From Clostridia bacterium (lineage in GTDB: Bacteria > Bacillota > Clostridia > Christensenellales > UBA1242), in assembly GCA_017501645.1 (NCBI GenBank), contig JAFVWN010000004.1, forward strand, positions 46,123 through 110,122: DNA of 64,000 nt, in the 5' to 3' direction. The position numbers and the translations under genes are program-made. The notes below the pieces were generated by a model, which was given only the letters and a program-made list of their open reading frames with translations, was not told where the DNA came from and searched no databases. Positions 47,359 to 56,459 of this stretch are shown here, piece after piece. Every line of letters starts with the position of its first letter. Within the stretch, counting starts at the first letter, position 1.

Positions 47359-47630
47359 TTGCGAAATTAAGTATGAAAAAACAATCAAGGTAATAAGAAA
47401 GCGTTCAAAAATAAGGTTTTAGATTTTTTAGTTTTGTCTAGTGCAGAAAATATCTAACATTGGCGAAAATTGATGCAAAAAATATCAACAAATTTTCATA
47501 AGGGTATTCACAAAAATTGGTTTTCGTGTTATACTACATTTAGTTGAAACGCAAAAGCTATTTGGGGGCTGTTTGCTTTTTAAGTTTTGACTTTTGACAA
47601 ATTAATATTTCGCTTATAGGAGAGATAACA

Positions 47631-49151
47631 TTGGAAAAAATTGCTGTTATTTTAGTTGAAACATATTCTGCAAAACTTTATATTGCAGCTGCAAGTCAAG
47701 ACAATTATTTTGTTGTTCAAGACATTGAATCAGAACCTATTCAGCTTAGCTTAGAGATGGATGATGACCATTTCTTGAAAAAACCTCAAATTGATTCAAC
47801 AATCCGTGTTCTTAAAAACTTTAGAAAGATTTGTGAACTTCACGGAGTAACGAGAACAATTGCTGTTGCTAACCTATTTAGAGAGACTAAGCCAAAAAAT
47901 ATCTATAGTTTCTTTGATGAAGTGTTTGCTTCTTGTGGATTTAGATTTTCAGTTCTTGCACCAGAAGAGCAAAATAGTCATATCTATTCTGGTTCTATTA
48001 ACTCTTACGATATTCCAAAAGGCGTTGTTGCACACCTTTCTGCTGATGGTCTTCACATTGTAGAGTACAACAGAAGAAGTATAGTAAATCAAGCAATATT
48101 TAACTTTGGACCAATGACACTTCTCAATATGTATCCATTTGAAGAATTAGGCAAAGATGTTGCACTTACTAAGATTAAAAAGTATATTGCAACCCAACTT
48201 GGTGATTATGAATGGTTAAAGAAAGTTGACGAAGAGTTCCAGTTGGTAATTAGTGGTGATTACGCACTTGACCTTGCTAAGATGATTAGGAAGCATAAGA
48301 AGTATCCTCTTGATAGGGATGACGGGCTTATTGTTGATAAGAGTGAAGTTGAGTATATTTGCAATCAAGTTTGTGCTTTAGAGCTTGATAAAACCAAAAA
48401 GATTAAGATTATTAATGAACCTCGTGCAGATGTGTTTGCTGTGTCTCTTCACATTTTGCAGGCTATTATAAACGAGATTGGCAAAGATAAAGCAACAATC
48501 TGTTCTAACGCATTTATTAAAGGCGTTATGTATGCAGAGGTTATTCCATCAACTCTTGATAGACCTATTAGTGATGTTCTTGGATTCTCTGTTATTGCTG
48601 AAACTTCTTTCCATGATGTTGGCAGTGAAAAACATAATGAGCAAGTATATAACTTAGCTATACTACTATTCAAACAACTTAAAGTTTTGCACAAGCTTCC
48701 TAGAAACTATGTCAAGATTTTAAGAGTTGCTGCGTTTATGCATGATGTAGGAAAAAGAATTAACTTCTTAAAGCACGCAAAGTATTCTTATGATGTAATT
48801 ATGGGGGCGGACATTTTTGGAGTGACTCATAGGGAGCTTGTGCTTGCTGCGTTTACAGCATCTCTTCACCAAGGTGGAGACATAGCAATGAGCGAGTGGG
48901 TTAAGTATAAAGACCTATTTGAAGAAGATGATGCTTCAGCGGTTTCAAAGCTTGGTGTTATTTTAAGAATTGCAGAAGCATTAGACAGAACAAAAAACTC
49001 AATTATTGTAGATGTTACTTGTGATATTCTTGGCGATTCAGTTATTATGAAGACAATCAAGACTGCGGATAATACTTACGAACTTCAAAAGGCTCAAGAA
49101 GCTTGCAAAGATTTTGAAAAGTATTTCTGCAAAAAGATAGAAATTCTATAA
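47631..49151 (+). CDS. Ppx/GppA-like protein with HD domain, phosphatase site degenerate
   Basis: 506 residues, TTG start with TAGGAGAG upstream. The first 300 residues follow the exopolyphosphatase/guanosine pentaphosphatase fold. The phosphate-binding loop DIGSNS reads LVETYS and the GGGS loop reads SADGLH, so polyphosphate or pppGpp hydrolysis is doubtful. An APEEQNSHIYSG segment keeps the catalytic-Glu region. The C-terminal part is an HD phosphohydrolase domain with an intact HDVGK motif. Such Ppx-HD proteins act on (p)ppGpp, polyphosphate or cyclic nucleotides. It is a single gene with terminator. Confidence 0.78.
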   Translation: MEKIAVILVETYSAKLYIAAASQDNYFVVQDIESEPIQLSLEMDDDHFLKKPQIDSTIRVLKNFRKICELHGVTRTIAVANLFRETKPKNIYSFFDEVFASCGFRFSVLAPEEQNSHIYSGSINSYDIPKGVVAHLSADGLHIVEYNRRSIVNQAIFNFGPMTLLNMYPFEELGKDVALTKIKKYIATQLGDYEWLKKVDEEFQLVISGDYALDLAKMIRKHKKYPLDRDDGLIVDKSEVEYICNQVCALELDKTKKIKIINEPRADVFAVSLHILQAIINEIGKDKATICSNAFIKGVMYAEVIPSTLDRPISDVLGFSVIAETSFHDVGSEKHNEQVYNLAILLFKQLKVLHKLPRNYVKILRVAAFMHDVGKRINFLKHAKYSYDVIMGADIFGVTHRELVLAAFTASLHQGGDIAMSEWVKYKDLFEEDDASAVSKLGVILRIAEALDRTKNSIIVDVTCDILGDSVIMKTIKTADNTYELQKAQEACKDFEKYFCKKIEIL

Positions 49152-49155
49152 AATA

Positions 49156-49186
49156 TAAAAACACTCAATTTTGAGTGTTTTTTTTA
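49156..49186 (+). terminator. Terminator of the Ppx/GppA-like gene
   Basis: AACACTCAA pairs with TTGAGTGTT and an eight-base T-run follows. Confidence 0.9.
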
Positions 49187-49235
49187 TGAATGATATGAAA
49201 AATCCCTCAAATAATAGGGGGGTGTTTTGCTAATT

Positions 49236-50243
49236 TTATAAAGATTTGATAATATCGTGATATTGAGTTGGGTTGTCTAAAAGTTTTGCGGCTCCTAAAA
49301 TATCTGTTTTTGCATTTTCGCTAATATTAACAGGTACTTTAAGTTTGTTTTTCATAAATTTAGTAAGTCCGCTGATTTGAGAGTTTCCACCAAACACATA
49401 AATTCCGTTAAGTGTTATGTCATTAGCAATATCTGGTGGGCAAGAGTTTATAACGCTTAGGATAGCGTCTGCAATTTTAGAATAATAATGAACTACAATA
49501 GGGTAAATATCTTTAGAGGTAATTACAACAGACTCAGTTTCTTTAGTATCAACCTTTACGCCTTGAACCTCAGTGGTTGCGGTGTTGTTTTCAAGAAGAC
49601 TTGCAATTTCATTTTTAACTCTTTCAGCCGTTCCGTCACTAATAAATAAACCAAATCTTTCCATAATATATTTTTCAATAGCGGTACACATATTGCTTCC
49701 GCCAACTGAAATGTTTACACCAGTGATGATACTGTTCATTGCAATAGCGGCGATATTTGTACAACCACCACCAATATTAACAATAAGTTTGCCTGTGTTA
49801 GTACCGATAGGGATTTCGTCTCCAACAGCAGAGCAAATAATGGCAGGGATAAGGGTAACATCTGCGATTCCTGCATTATAACAAACCTTTTCAAAAGTCT
49901 TTTTTTCATTAACAGAAATTCCAAGAGGTACACATAAAATAGCTTTGATGTTAGGTCTAAAAAGCGTTCTTGGGAAAATCTTTTTTAAAAAACCTTTAAG
50001 CATTGCTGTTGCGAGGTCGCTGTCAGTAATAACACCTGCATTAATAGGGGAAATAACAGACATAGCACCGCTAGTACGCCCTTGCATTCTTTTAGCATCT
50101 TTGCCGATTGCTTTTATTTCTCTTGATTTTAAATGCCCAGTGACGGCAATCATACTAGGCTCTTTAAGAACAAGACCTTCGCCTTGTTTGAAAATTGTTG
50201 TGATTGTAGAACCTAATTTTAAAGCTATTAATTGTTTTCCCAT
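49236..50243 (-). CDS. MreB/Mbl-like actin-fold protein, nucleotide site altered
   Basis: 335 residues, MreB length. GEGLVLKEPSMIAV and DVTLIPAIICSAVGDEIPIGTNTG match MreB in order, as do the VFGGNSQISGL and ILGAAKLL end. In the nucleotide site the first phosphate loop DLGT reads KLGS and the second DIGGGTTE reads NIGGGCTN, replacing three acidic residues of actin-like ATPases. It may be a non-hydrolysing relative that joins MreB filaments. GGGGTAATATT before the ATG gives a weak ribosome site. It stands alone and not with mreCD. Confidence 0.8.
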   Translation of the reverse strand: MGKQLIALKLGSTITTIFKQGEGLVLKEPSMIAVTGHLKSREIKAIGKDAKRMQGRTSGAMSVISPINAGVITDSDLATAMLKGFLKKIFPRTLFRPNIKAILCVPLGISVNEKKTFEKVCYNAGIADVTLIPAIICSAVGDEIPIGTNTGKLIVNIGGGCTNIAAIAMNSIITGVNISVGGSNMCTAIEKYIMERFGLFISDGTAERVKNEIASLLENNTATTEVQGVKVDTKETESVVITSKDIYPIVVHYYSKIADAILSVINSCPPDIANDITLNGIYVFGGNSQISGLTKFMKNKLKVPVNISENAKTDILGAAKLLDNPTQYHDIIKSL

Positions 50244-50446
50244 AATATTACCCCAAAATAATCTTATTAGTTTAAGTATAAGCAGTTTTTTTTGAAATAG
50301 TCAAATGTTTTTGAAACTTTGTTTATTAATTATAACTTACTTATAATATTTTTTACTACAAAACAAATGTTGAAAGTATTAAATAAGTCAAAAATCTCTT
50401 GTGTGGTATTCTTGTGTTTGTAGGAAAATGTATTTGAGGTGAGAAT

Positions 50447-51238
50447 ATGGGAAGAAAAATTGCTGTTGTTTCTGGTAAAGGTGGGGTTGGAAAAACTACG
50501 GTTGCTTGTGGACTTGCGTTGGCTCTTTCAAAAAACGGTAAAAGTGTATGCCTTGTAGACCTTGATATTGGGCTTAACAACTTAGATGTGTTGCTTGGAC
50601 TGGAAAACAAGGTTGTTTACGATTTGGCAGACTGTCTAAGCGGTAGATGTAGGCTTAAGCAGGCACTAGTTACAGGTAATGGTTTTGAAAATCTTTATTT
50701 GTTGCCGTCAATGAGGTTTTCAAGTGTCAAAATAACCCCTTTGCAAATAAAGTCTATTACTGACAAGCTTGCGGGCGTTTTTGATTTTGTTATTATTGAT
50801 GCTCCTGCCGGTGCTGGAGAGAACTTTGAACTTGCTGTTTATGGGGCAAATGAGGCACTTGTAGTAGTTACTCCACATATGGCATCATTAAGAGATGCAG
50901 ATAAGGTTATTGGGCTTTTAAAGGGCTTTGGAATAAGTGAAACAAGTATTGTAGTTAACAGAATCCGTGGAGATATGGTTGCAAGAAAAGAAATGTTAAG
51001 CCATACCCAAATTTCAAAACTATTAAAATGTCCAATTATGGGGGTTGTACCTGAAAGTGATGATATTAATATCTATTCAAGTTTTAAGTTTGATAAGATT
51101 GCAAAAAGTAAAACTGTTGTTGCGTTTACTATTTTGGTGCATAATATAAAGACTGATAAAAAGGTTATTTATGATTATGAAAGTAGGTATAAAGGCTTGA
51201 TTGGAATTATAAGAAGAAATATAAAAAGGAGTGTTTAG
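50447..51238 (+). CDS. minD: Septum site-determining ATPase MinD
   Basis: 263 residues. The deviant Walker A KGGVGKTT, the DLDIGLNNLD switch and DAPAGAG motif are standard MinD. The C-terminus YKGLIGIIRRNIKRSV is the amphipathic membrane-targeting helix. MinD positions the division septum. GAGGTGAG precedes the ATG. No minC lies upstream; the next gene encodes a MinE-like protein (1-base overlap). Confidence 0.95.
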   Translation: MGRKIAVVSGKGGVGKTTVACGLALALSKNGKSVCLVDLDIGLNNLDVLLGLENKVVYDLADCLSGRCRLKQALVTGNGFENLYLLPSMRFSSVKITPLQIKSITDKLAGVFDFVIIDAPAGAGENFELAVYGANEALVVVTPHMASLRDADKVIGLLKGFGISETSIVVNRIRGDMVARKEMLSHTQISKLLKCPIMGVVPESDDINIYSSFKFDKIAKSKTVVAFTILVHNIKTDKKVIYDYESRYKGLIGIIRRNIKRSV

Positions 51239-51486
51239 TGGAAAGTATTGCAAAAAATGTTTATGATAAAGTTGAAGAGGTTTTATTTATAGACAAGCTT
51301 AAATCTCCGCAAAAAATTAATGATATTTTATCTAGTGAAATTTTGTATATTTTGAAGCAGTATTTTGAGGTGAAAGAAAATTGTTTTAAATCTAGGATTG
51401 TTGTTGAAGAGAATGGAGAATTGGATATATCTTTTAATTTTAAAGCGTTAAGAGTATTAATTAAACGGGGAGTTGAGGTTATATAG
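51238..51486 (+). CDS. MinE-like small protein
   Basis: 82 residues, GTG start overlapping the minD stop. The segment ILSSEILYILKQYFEVKENCF followed by short strands (SRIVVEENGELDISFNFKAL) resembles the C-terminal topological-specificity domain of MinE. The N-terminal anti-MinCD helix (RLxxxLAHDR) is not recognisable. The position directly after minD supports a MinE identity. If wrong, it is an unknown partner of MinD. Confidence 0.55.
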   Translation: MESIAKNVYDKVEEVLFIDKLKSPQKINDILSSEILYILKQYFEVKENCFKSRIVVEENGELDISFNFKALRVLIKRGVEVI

Positions 51487-51532
51487 CATATCTATTTTAG
51501 CCTTTGCATAATTATTATTAAGAGGCTAAAAA

Positions 51533-52153
51533 ATGAGAGTTTATGAAAATATAAAACTTGTTGAAAGTAAAAAGCAAGTTGCAAAAAGTACTGAAATTAT
51601 TTCGCAAAAAAAGCTTAGAAAATTAAGCTTTATTTTTGTATGTATTTTAAGTTTTGGAGTGTTAGGATTTTCATTGTCTAGCTTAAGTTTATCAAGAGAG
51701 GTAAAGACAATTACTGCAAGTTGGTCTCCAAACATTGCAGACCTTGGAAAATTAAAATTTGTTTATCAAGATGATATTGAAACTGAGAAGGAGGCACTGT
51801 CTAGCGTTGAGGGAATGAGTATGCCTTTTGAAAATAGTTTTGCCGAAGAAGTTTCGCAAGGTGTTTTTTTGATTAATGGTCTTGGCGGTGTTATTGTTAA
51901 AAGTTGTCTTGATGGAAAAGTATCAAAAATAGTTGAAGACGAGGGAACAAAAACTATTAGTGTAAGCCACGGAAAAAATCTTGTTTCTGTTTATGAACTT
52001 CTTGACACTGTTGGTGTAAAAGTGGGTGATGGTGTCAAAAAAAACACACCGCTAGGTGTAAGCAATTCTTCAATTTTAAGGTTTAAAATGCTTTATAAAG
52101 GCAAGGTTTTGGCGGGGTTAACCGTTAAAGATGGTGAACTTACTTTTATGTAG
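51533..52153 (+). CDS. SpoIVFA-like membrane protein with degenerate M23 domain
   Basis: 206 residues. A cytosolic N-terminus, one membrane segment (about 32-52) and a C-terminal LytM/M23-like domain are visible (DGKVSKIVEDEGTKTISVSHG to VGVKVGDGVKKNTPLG). The metal ligands of active M23 peptidases are missing, as in SpoIVFA. In Bacillus SpoIVFA holds and inhibits the SpoIVFB protease in the forespore membrane, and both genes lie between minD and rplU, the same order as here. AGAGG precedes the ATG. Confidence 0.75.
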   Translation: MRVYENIKLVESKKQVAKSTEIISQKKLRKLSFIFVCILSFGVLGFSLSSLSLSREVKTITASWSPNIADLGKLKFVYQDDIETEKEALSSVEGMSMPFENSFAEEVSQGVFLINGLGGVIVKSCLDGKVSKIVEDEGTKTISVSHGKNLVSVYELLDTVGVKVGDGVKKNTPLGVSNSSILRFKMLYKGKVLAGLTVKDGELTFM

Positions 52154-52158
52154 TATAT

Positions 52159-52229
52159 TGTCTGTCATAATACCTTGAAATGCCCATAAATTGGGAAGTG
52201 TGAGAAAGAGCATTGTTAGACATAACACT
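52159..52229 (+). repeat. Intergenic TGTCTGTCATAATACC element, copy 2
   Basis: TGTCTGTCATAATACC (52159-52174) and TGTTAGACATAACACT (52214-52229) flank AAATTGGGAAGTGTGAG, which resembles AATATGGGGAGTGTAGAG in copy 1 (near 27393-27410). It lies between the SpoIVFA-like and SpoIVFB genes. Confidence 0.4.
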
Positions 52230-52280
52230 ATAATAAGTTAATAAATTGTGCAAAACTAAGAAGAAAAAAACAGGCAGAGA

Positions 52281-53150
52281 ATGAGGTTTATGAGAAAAAA
52301 AGAAAAGTACTTTTCCTTGCATTACTCTTTTATATTACTTTTAGTGGCAAGTGTGTTGCTTGGTTTTTTTAAGGTGATGTTTTTATATTTTGTTTGTTTG
52401 CTTCTTCACGAGTTTGTTCACTCTTTGGTTGCAAGAAAACTCGGTTATAAAATTGGCAAGATTACACTTATGGCAACGGGGGTAACGCTTGAGGCAGAGA
52501 GTGATGAGTTTACTTTTAATGAGGAGATATTAATTGCAATATCTGCTCCTCTTTTTAACTTTTCGTTATCTCTTTTGTTGGTTGTGTTTTGGTGGCTTAT
52601 TCCAGAAACTTATAATTTTACACTTGATTTATTTGTTATAAACCTTTCAATATTTGCTTTTAATATGTTACCAATTTTTCCACTAGACGGAGGAAGAGTT
52701 TTGCTTGCAATTCTTTCAAAAAAGAAAGAACGGCAAGTGGCTGTAATGATTACAAAAACTGTTACAATAATGTTTGCTTGTTTGTTGTTTGTGGTTTTTA
52801 TTGTGTCTCTGTTTTTTGTTCCAAATTTTAATTTTGGGGTTATGGCTGTAACCTTGTTTTTGGGGGCGATTACTGAGGACAAGAGTGCGGTATATAAAAG
52901 AAATTTTTATCTTCTAAGAAAGTATGAGAGAGCAAAAAAAAGAGGGGTTGAAGAAAAGAAAATTTATGTAAGCGAAGATATAAAGCCGTATAGTCTGTTA
53001 AGGCTTCTTGATGCAAGGTTTTATGTTGTTTTTATCTTGGTTGACAAAAATATGAAAGAGGTTGGCATAATAAAGGAGCGGGATTTGGTAGAAAGTTTTA
53101 CTAACAATGCAGGCTTTTCTCTTAGAGAAAAAACTAAAAATAGCATTTAG
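52281..53150 (+). CDS. spoIVFB: Intramembrane metalloprotease SpoIVFB (M50 family)
   Basis: 289 residues. Zinc motif HEFVH in the second membrane region and NMLPIFPLDGGR, carrying the third (Asp) ligand, define the S2P/M50 site, with about six membrane segments. A soluble C-terminal part resembles a CBS remnant (EVGIIKERDLVESF). In Bacillus SpoIVFB releases sigma-K in the mother cell. The ATG at 52281 is kept; 52290 is an alternative start. It follows the SpoIVFA-like gene by 127 bases. Confidence 0.85.
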   Translation: MRFMRKKEKYFSLHYSFILLLVASVLLGFFKVMFLYFVCLLLHEFVHSLVARKLGYKIGKITLMATGVTLEAESDEFTFNEEILIAISAPLFNFSLSLLLVVFWWLIPETYNFTLDLFVINLSIFAFNMLPIFPLDGGRVLLAILSKKKERQVAVMITKTVTIMFACLLFVVFIVSLFFVPNFNFGVMAVTLFLGAITEDKSAVYKRNFYLLRKYERAKKRGVEEKKIYVSEDIKPYSLLRLLDARFYVVFILVDKNMKEVGIIKERDLVESFTNNAGFSLREKTKNSI

Positions 53151-53153
53151 TTA

Positions 53154-53182
53154 TTGACTTGATTTTTGCATTGTGGTAATAT
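53154..53182 (+). promoter_or_regulatory. Promoter of the radical SAM pair, leaderless layout
   Basis: TTGACT (53154-53159) and TAATAT (53177-53182) are 17 bp apart, and a TG sits one base before the -10 (extended). The ATG at 53192 is 9 bases past the -10, and no ribosome site is present. Confidence 0.55.
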
Positions 53183-53191
53183 TATTCCACT

Positions 53192-54991
53192 ATGGATAAA
53201 AAACTAATAAAAATTTTAAAAAGAGTTCAAAAGCCATCTCGTTATGTTGGTGGAGAAATTGGACTTCCTGTAATTAACGAAGAAACAAGGGTAAAATATT
53301 GCCTTTGTTTTCCTGATGTCTACGAAGTAGGAATGAGCAATCTTGGCACAAAAATCTTGTATCATATGCTAAACGATAGAAAGGGTTATTCTTGCGAAAG
53401 GTGTTATGCTCCCTGGCCTGATATGGGTGCAGAACTTAAAAGGGAGAACTATCCGTTGTTTTCTCTTGAGACAAAGACACCACTTGCTAAGTTTGATATG
53501 CTTGGCTTTAGTTTTGGCTATGAACTTTCTTATACAACATTTTTGTATATGCTAGACCTTGCACAAATTCCACTTGAGGCAAGTAAAAGGGGTGAGGAGT
53601 ATCCGCTTGTTTATGGTGGTGGATTATGTATGTCTAATCCAGAGCCTCTTGCGGATTTCTTGGATTTTGCTGTTGTTGGTGATGGTGAAGATGTAACAAT
53701 AAAAGTTATCGACACTGTTATGAAAGCAAAGTTAAGCAAACTGCCAAAAAGTGAAGTTTTGAAGATGCTTGCGGATATTGACGGTGTTTATGTTCCAAGC
53801 AAAGTAAATGCAGAGTTTTCTAAGAACGAGCTTAAAAAACTTGAGGGAAAAACTGTAAAGCGTCAAATTGTAAGAGATTTAGATAGGGCATATTTCCCAA
53901 CAAAAATTTTAGTCCCTAATGAAACTGCAATCTTTGAAAGGGGAACAATCGAGATTATGCGTGGTTGTACAAGAGGTTGTAGGTTCTGTCAGGCTGGATT
54001 TTTATATAGGCCTATAAGGGAAAGAAGAGTGCAAACTTTGGTTTCTCAAGCAACAGCACAAATTATTAACAGTGGTTTTGATGAACTTGGTCTTTCTTCT
54101 CTTTCAACTGGGGATTATTCAATGCTTCCGCAACTCTTATCATTTTTAGACCCTCTATGTGCTGAAAAGCATGTAAGATTGTCGCTTCCATCACTAAGAC
54201 TTGATAGTTATAATGGTGATATGGTAAGTTTGACTGGTGGAAAGTCACTAACTTTTGCACCTGAGGCTGGTTCTCAAAGATTAAGAGATATTATCAATAA
54301 AAACATAACAGACCACGATATTGATAGTGCGTTGATTTCTGCTTTTGAGGCAGGCTATACATCTGTTAAGTTCTATTTTATGATAGGTCTTCCTTATGAA
54401 ACTGCCGAAGACTTAATGGGTATGGTTGAGGTTGTTAAGCGTGCTAAAGAGATTTATAAAGCTCACAAAAAGTCTAATAGACCGCTTAGTATAAGTGTGT
54501 CTGCTTCGACATTTATTCCAAAAGCGTTTACTCCTTTTGAGTGGTGTGCATTTATTGGAAAAGCAGAGGCAGAGAAGAGGCAAACATTCTTGAGTGTTGC
54601 GTTTAAGAAATTAGGTGTTAAGTTTTCATTCCACGACCCAAGGTCAAGTGAGATTGAGGCTATTTTATCTAGGGGAGATAGAAGACTTTGCAAAGTTCTT
54701 AGACACGCTTATGCAAATGGTGCAATCTTCTGCAGTTGGACAGAAATGTTTAATCCAGAAGCTTATGACAAGGCTTTTGAAACTTGCGGTGTTAATAAAG
54801 ATTGGTATCTTGCTAAAAAGGATGTTAAAGATGTTCTTCCTTGGGACTTAATTGACACAGGATTAAGCAAACAATTCTTTATTGCTGAGTATGAAAGAGC
54901 AAAACTTGGTGCAGTAACAAAGGATTGTAGGCACGGCTGTAATGGTTGCGGACTAACTAAGATGGGGGTGTGTAAGAATGGTCGTTGTTAA
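53192..54991 (+). CDS. Radical SAM protein of the B12-binding-like TIGR03960 family
   Basis: 599 residues. An N-terminal cobalamin-binding-like domain (CLCFPDVYEVGMSNLGTKILYHML) is followed by a radical SAM core with RGCTRGCRFCQAG, the C-x3-C-x2-C cluster site. The family is nearly always next to the TIGR03936 protein (here the next gene, overlapping 14 bases) and close to rplU-rpmA. RNA or ribosome modification is suspected but not proven. The usual RNase G gene of this cluster is absent. Confidence 0.88.
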   Translation: MDKKLIKILKRVQKPSRYVGGEIGLPVINEETRVKYCLCFPDVYEVGMSNLGTKILYHMLNDRKGYSCERCYAPWPDMGAELKRENYPLFSLETKTPLAKFDMLGFSFGYELSYTTFLYMLDLAQIPLEASKRGEEYPLVYGGGLCMSNPEPLADFLDFAVVGDGEDVTIKVIDTVMKAKLSKLPKSEVLKMLADIDGVYVPSKVNAEFSKNELKKLEGKTVKRQIVRDLDRAYFPTKILVPNETAIFERGTIEIMRGCTRGCRFCQAGFLYRPIRERRVQTLVSQATAQIINSGFDELGLSSLSTGDYSMLPQLLSFLDPLCAEKHVRLSLPSLRLDSYNGDMVSLTGGKSLTFAPEAGSQRLRDIINKNITDHDIDSALISAFEAGYTSVKFYFMIGLPYETAEDLMGMVEVVKRAKEIYKAHKKSNRPLSISVSASTFIPKAFTPFEWCAFIGKAEAEKRQTFLSVAFKKLGVKFSFHDPRSSEIEAILSRGDRRLCKVLRHAYANGAIFCSWTEMFNPEAYDKAFETCGVNKDWYLAKKDVKDVLPWDLIDTGLSKQFFIAEYERAKLGAVTKDCRHGCNGCGLTKMGVCKNGRC

Positions 54992-55649
54992 GTACAAAAA
55001 GATTAATGAGGGTATGTTCTTTTCACACCTAAATATGCTTAGACTTTGGAATAAGCTTATTGCTATTTCTAATGTTGAAGTAAAATATAGCGAGGGTTTT
55101 AACAAAACAAGAAGACTGTTTTTTAGTTCTCCTACAAGGGTTGGTGTTGAAAGTTCTTGCGAGTATATTGTGATTGATACTGAAGAGAGAGCAAAAGAAG
55201 TAAAAGGCAAGCTTGAAAACAACCTTCCTAAATGGTTAGAAATTGAAAAAGTTTTTAGTGTTGATGGTAAATTCAATGTTGCATCAATGAACAAAGGTGC
55301 AGAGTACTCAGTCAAGTTTGACGAGTATAAAAGCAGTAAGCCAAAGATTAAAGAGTTTTTTGAGAGTAAAGAAATTGTAATACCTGTGATTCTTCACGGA
55401 GAGCAGAAGTTTATTGATGTAAAGGAAAGAATTGTAAGTTACTCTTGCGGTGATGAAAGCTTAAAAATTATTGCTGGCGTTGGTGATAAAAGTGTAAGAA
55501 TTGACGAGCTTGTAAAAAAACTGCTTGAGTTTTTGAATAAATCTCATAACGATTATGAGATTATGAAAGAAAAACTTTTTGGTCTTGATGAAGATGGAAA
55601 GCTTGTTGATATGGATAAAATTGCAGAAAAAATGCAAAAAGACGATTAA
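54978..55649 (+). CDS. TIGR03936/DUF2344 radical SAM-linked protein
   Basis: 223 residues. The start VVKYKKINEGMFFSHLNMLRLWNK and KYSEGFNKTRRLFFSSPTRVGVES follow the DUF2344 pattern (tRNA/rRNA-binding-like half of the radical SAM pair). It overlaps its partner by 14 bases. Normally this is a short stand-alone chain, or fused to the radical SAM protein in some species. Function undetermined. Confidence 0.85.
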   Translation: MVVVKYKKINEGMFFSHLNMLRLWNKLIAISNVEVKYSEGFNKTRRLFFSSPTRVGVESSCEYIVIDTEERAKEVKGKLENNLPKWLEIEKVFSVDGKFNVASMNKGAEYSVKFDEYKSSKPKIKEFFESKEIVIPVILHGEQKFIDVKERIVSYSCGDESLKIIAGVGDKSVRIDELVKKLLEFLNKSHNDYEIMKEKLFGLDEDGKLVDMDKIAEKMQKDD

Positions 55650-55697
55650 AAACGGGGGCTAAGGTATTTATTATAAATAATAAAACACACAAAAATG

Positions 55698-55726
55698 TTG
55701 ACAAATTCGTTTTGAGAGTCTATAAT
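55698..55726 (+). promoter_or_regulatory. rplU promoter
   Basis: A near-consensus promoter: TTGACA (55698-55703), 17-bp spacer, TATAAT (55721-55726). Confidence 0.85.
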
Positions 55727-55732
55727 ATCAAT

Positions 55733-55813
55733 CGTGCCACATGCGAAGGGTTATAAAGTGCAAGTTGACATTGCCACCTAGTGCAGTGAGACTGGAGAGA
55801 GGAGGAAAGATTA
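55733..55813 (+). promoter_or_regulatory. L21 ribosomal protein leader
   Basis: The region between the promoter and rplU can fold around AGTGCAAGTTGACATTGCCACC...GTGCAGTGAG, in the position of the Firmicutes L21 leader where L21 (RplU) binds its own mRNA. The stems were judged by eye only. An AGGAGG ribosome site ends it. Confidence 0.6.
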
Positions 55814-56122
55814 ATGTACGCAATTGTTAATGCTGGTGGAAAGCAATACAAGGTTGAACCAGGTAAGTACTTCAAGGCTGAAAAAGTTAACGCTAATGTT
55901 GGCGAAACTATTGAACTTGATTGTTTACTTGTTTGTGATGACAAGGGTGTTATCAAAACTGGTGCTCCTTATGTTGAAGGCGTTAAGGCTAAGGCTGAGG
56001 TTCTTGAACATGGTAAAGATGATAAGCTTGTAATCTTTAAGTACAAAGCTAAGAAGAATGTTCATCACCGTCAAGGTCATCGTCAACCATATTCTAAACT
56101 AAAAATTGTTTCTATAGGTTAA
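55814..56122 (+). CDS. rplU: 50S ribosomal protein L21
   Basis: 102 residues starting MYAIVNAGGKQYKVEPGKYF, the universal L21 opening, and ending with the rRNA-binding KKNVHHRQGHRQPYSKLKI. It is the first gene of rplU-prp-rpmA and probably autoregulated through its leader. Confidence 0.98.
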   Translation: MYAIVNAGGKQYKVEPGKYFKAEKVNANVGETIELDCLLVCDDKGVIKTGAPYVEGVKAKAEVLEHGKDDKLVIFKYKAKKNVHHRQGHRQPYSKLKIVSIG

Positions 56123-56126
56123 GAGT

Positions 56127-56459
56127 ATGACTATCGTAGAGATAACAAGAAAAAATAATCATATTACACAAGTTGAGTGTGATGGTCACACCAGCTATGG
56201 TGTAGAAGGTGAAGACATTGTGTGTGCTGGGCTTTCAAGCGTGGTGCAAACTGCAGTGCTCGGTTTGATGAGTGTTGTGGGGATTGATGTCGGCCTCGTT
56301 CGTGATGACGAAAGAGGATATTTAAAGTTCTCAATTCCTGAGGGGCTTGACGAGGTTCAAGTAATTCAGTGTGATGCAATTTTAAACACTATGCTTTGTG
56401 GTATAAGTGATTTGCACGAGGGCTTTTCAGATTTTATTGAATTGGAGGTAAAAGGCTAA
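56127..56459 (+). CDS. prp: Ribosomal-processing cysteine protease Prp
   Basis: 110 residues. His21 (CDGHTSYG) and Cys33 ([11 protein letters not shown]) are the catalytic pair of Prp, which cuts the N-terminal extension of L27 in Firmicutes. The gene lies between rplU and rpmA as expected. The next gene overlaps by one base. Confidence 0.93.
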   Translation: MTIVEITRKNNHITQVECDGHTSYGVEGEDIVCAGLSSVVQTAVLGLMSVVGIDVGLVRDDERGYLKFSIPEGLDEVQVIQCDAILNTMLCGISDLHEGFSDFIELEVKG

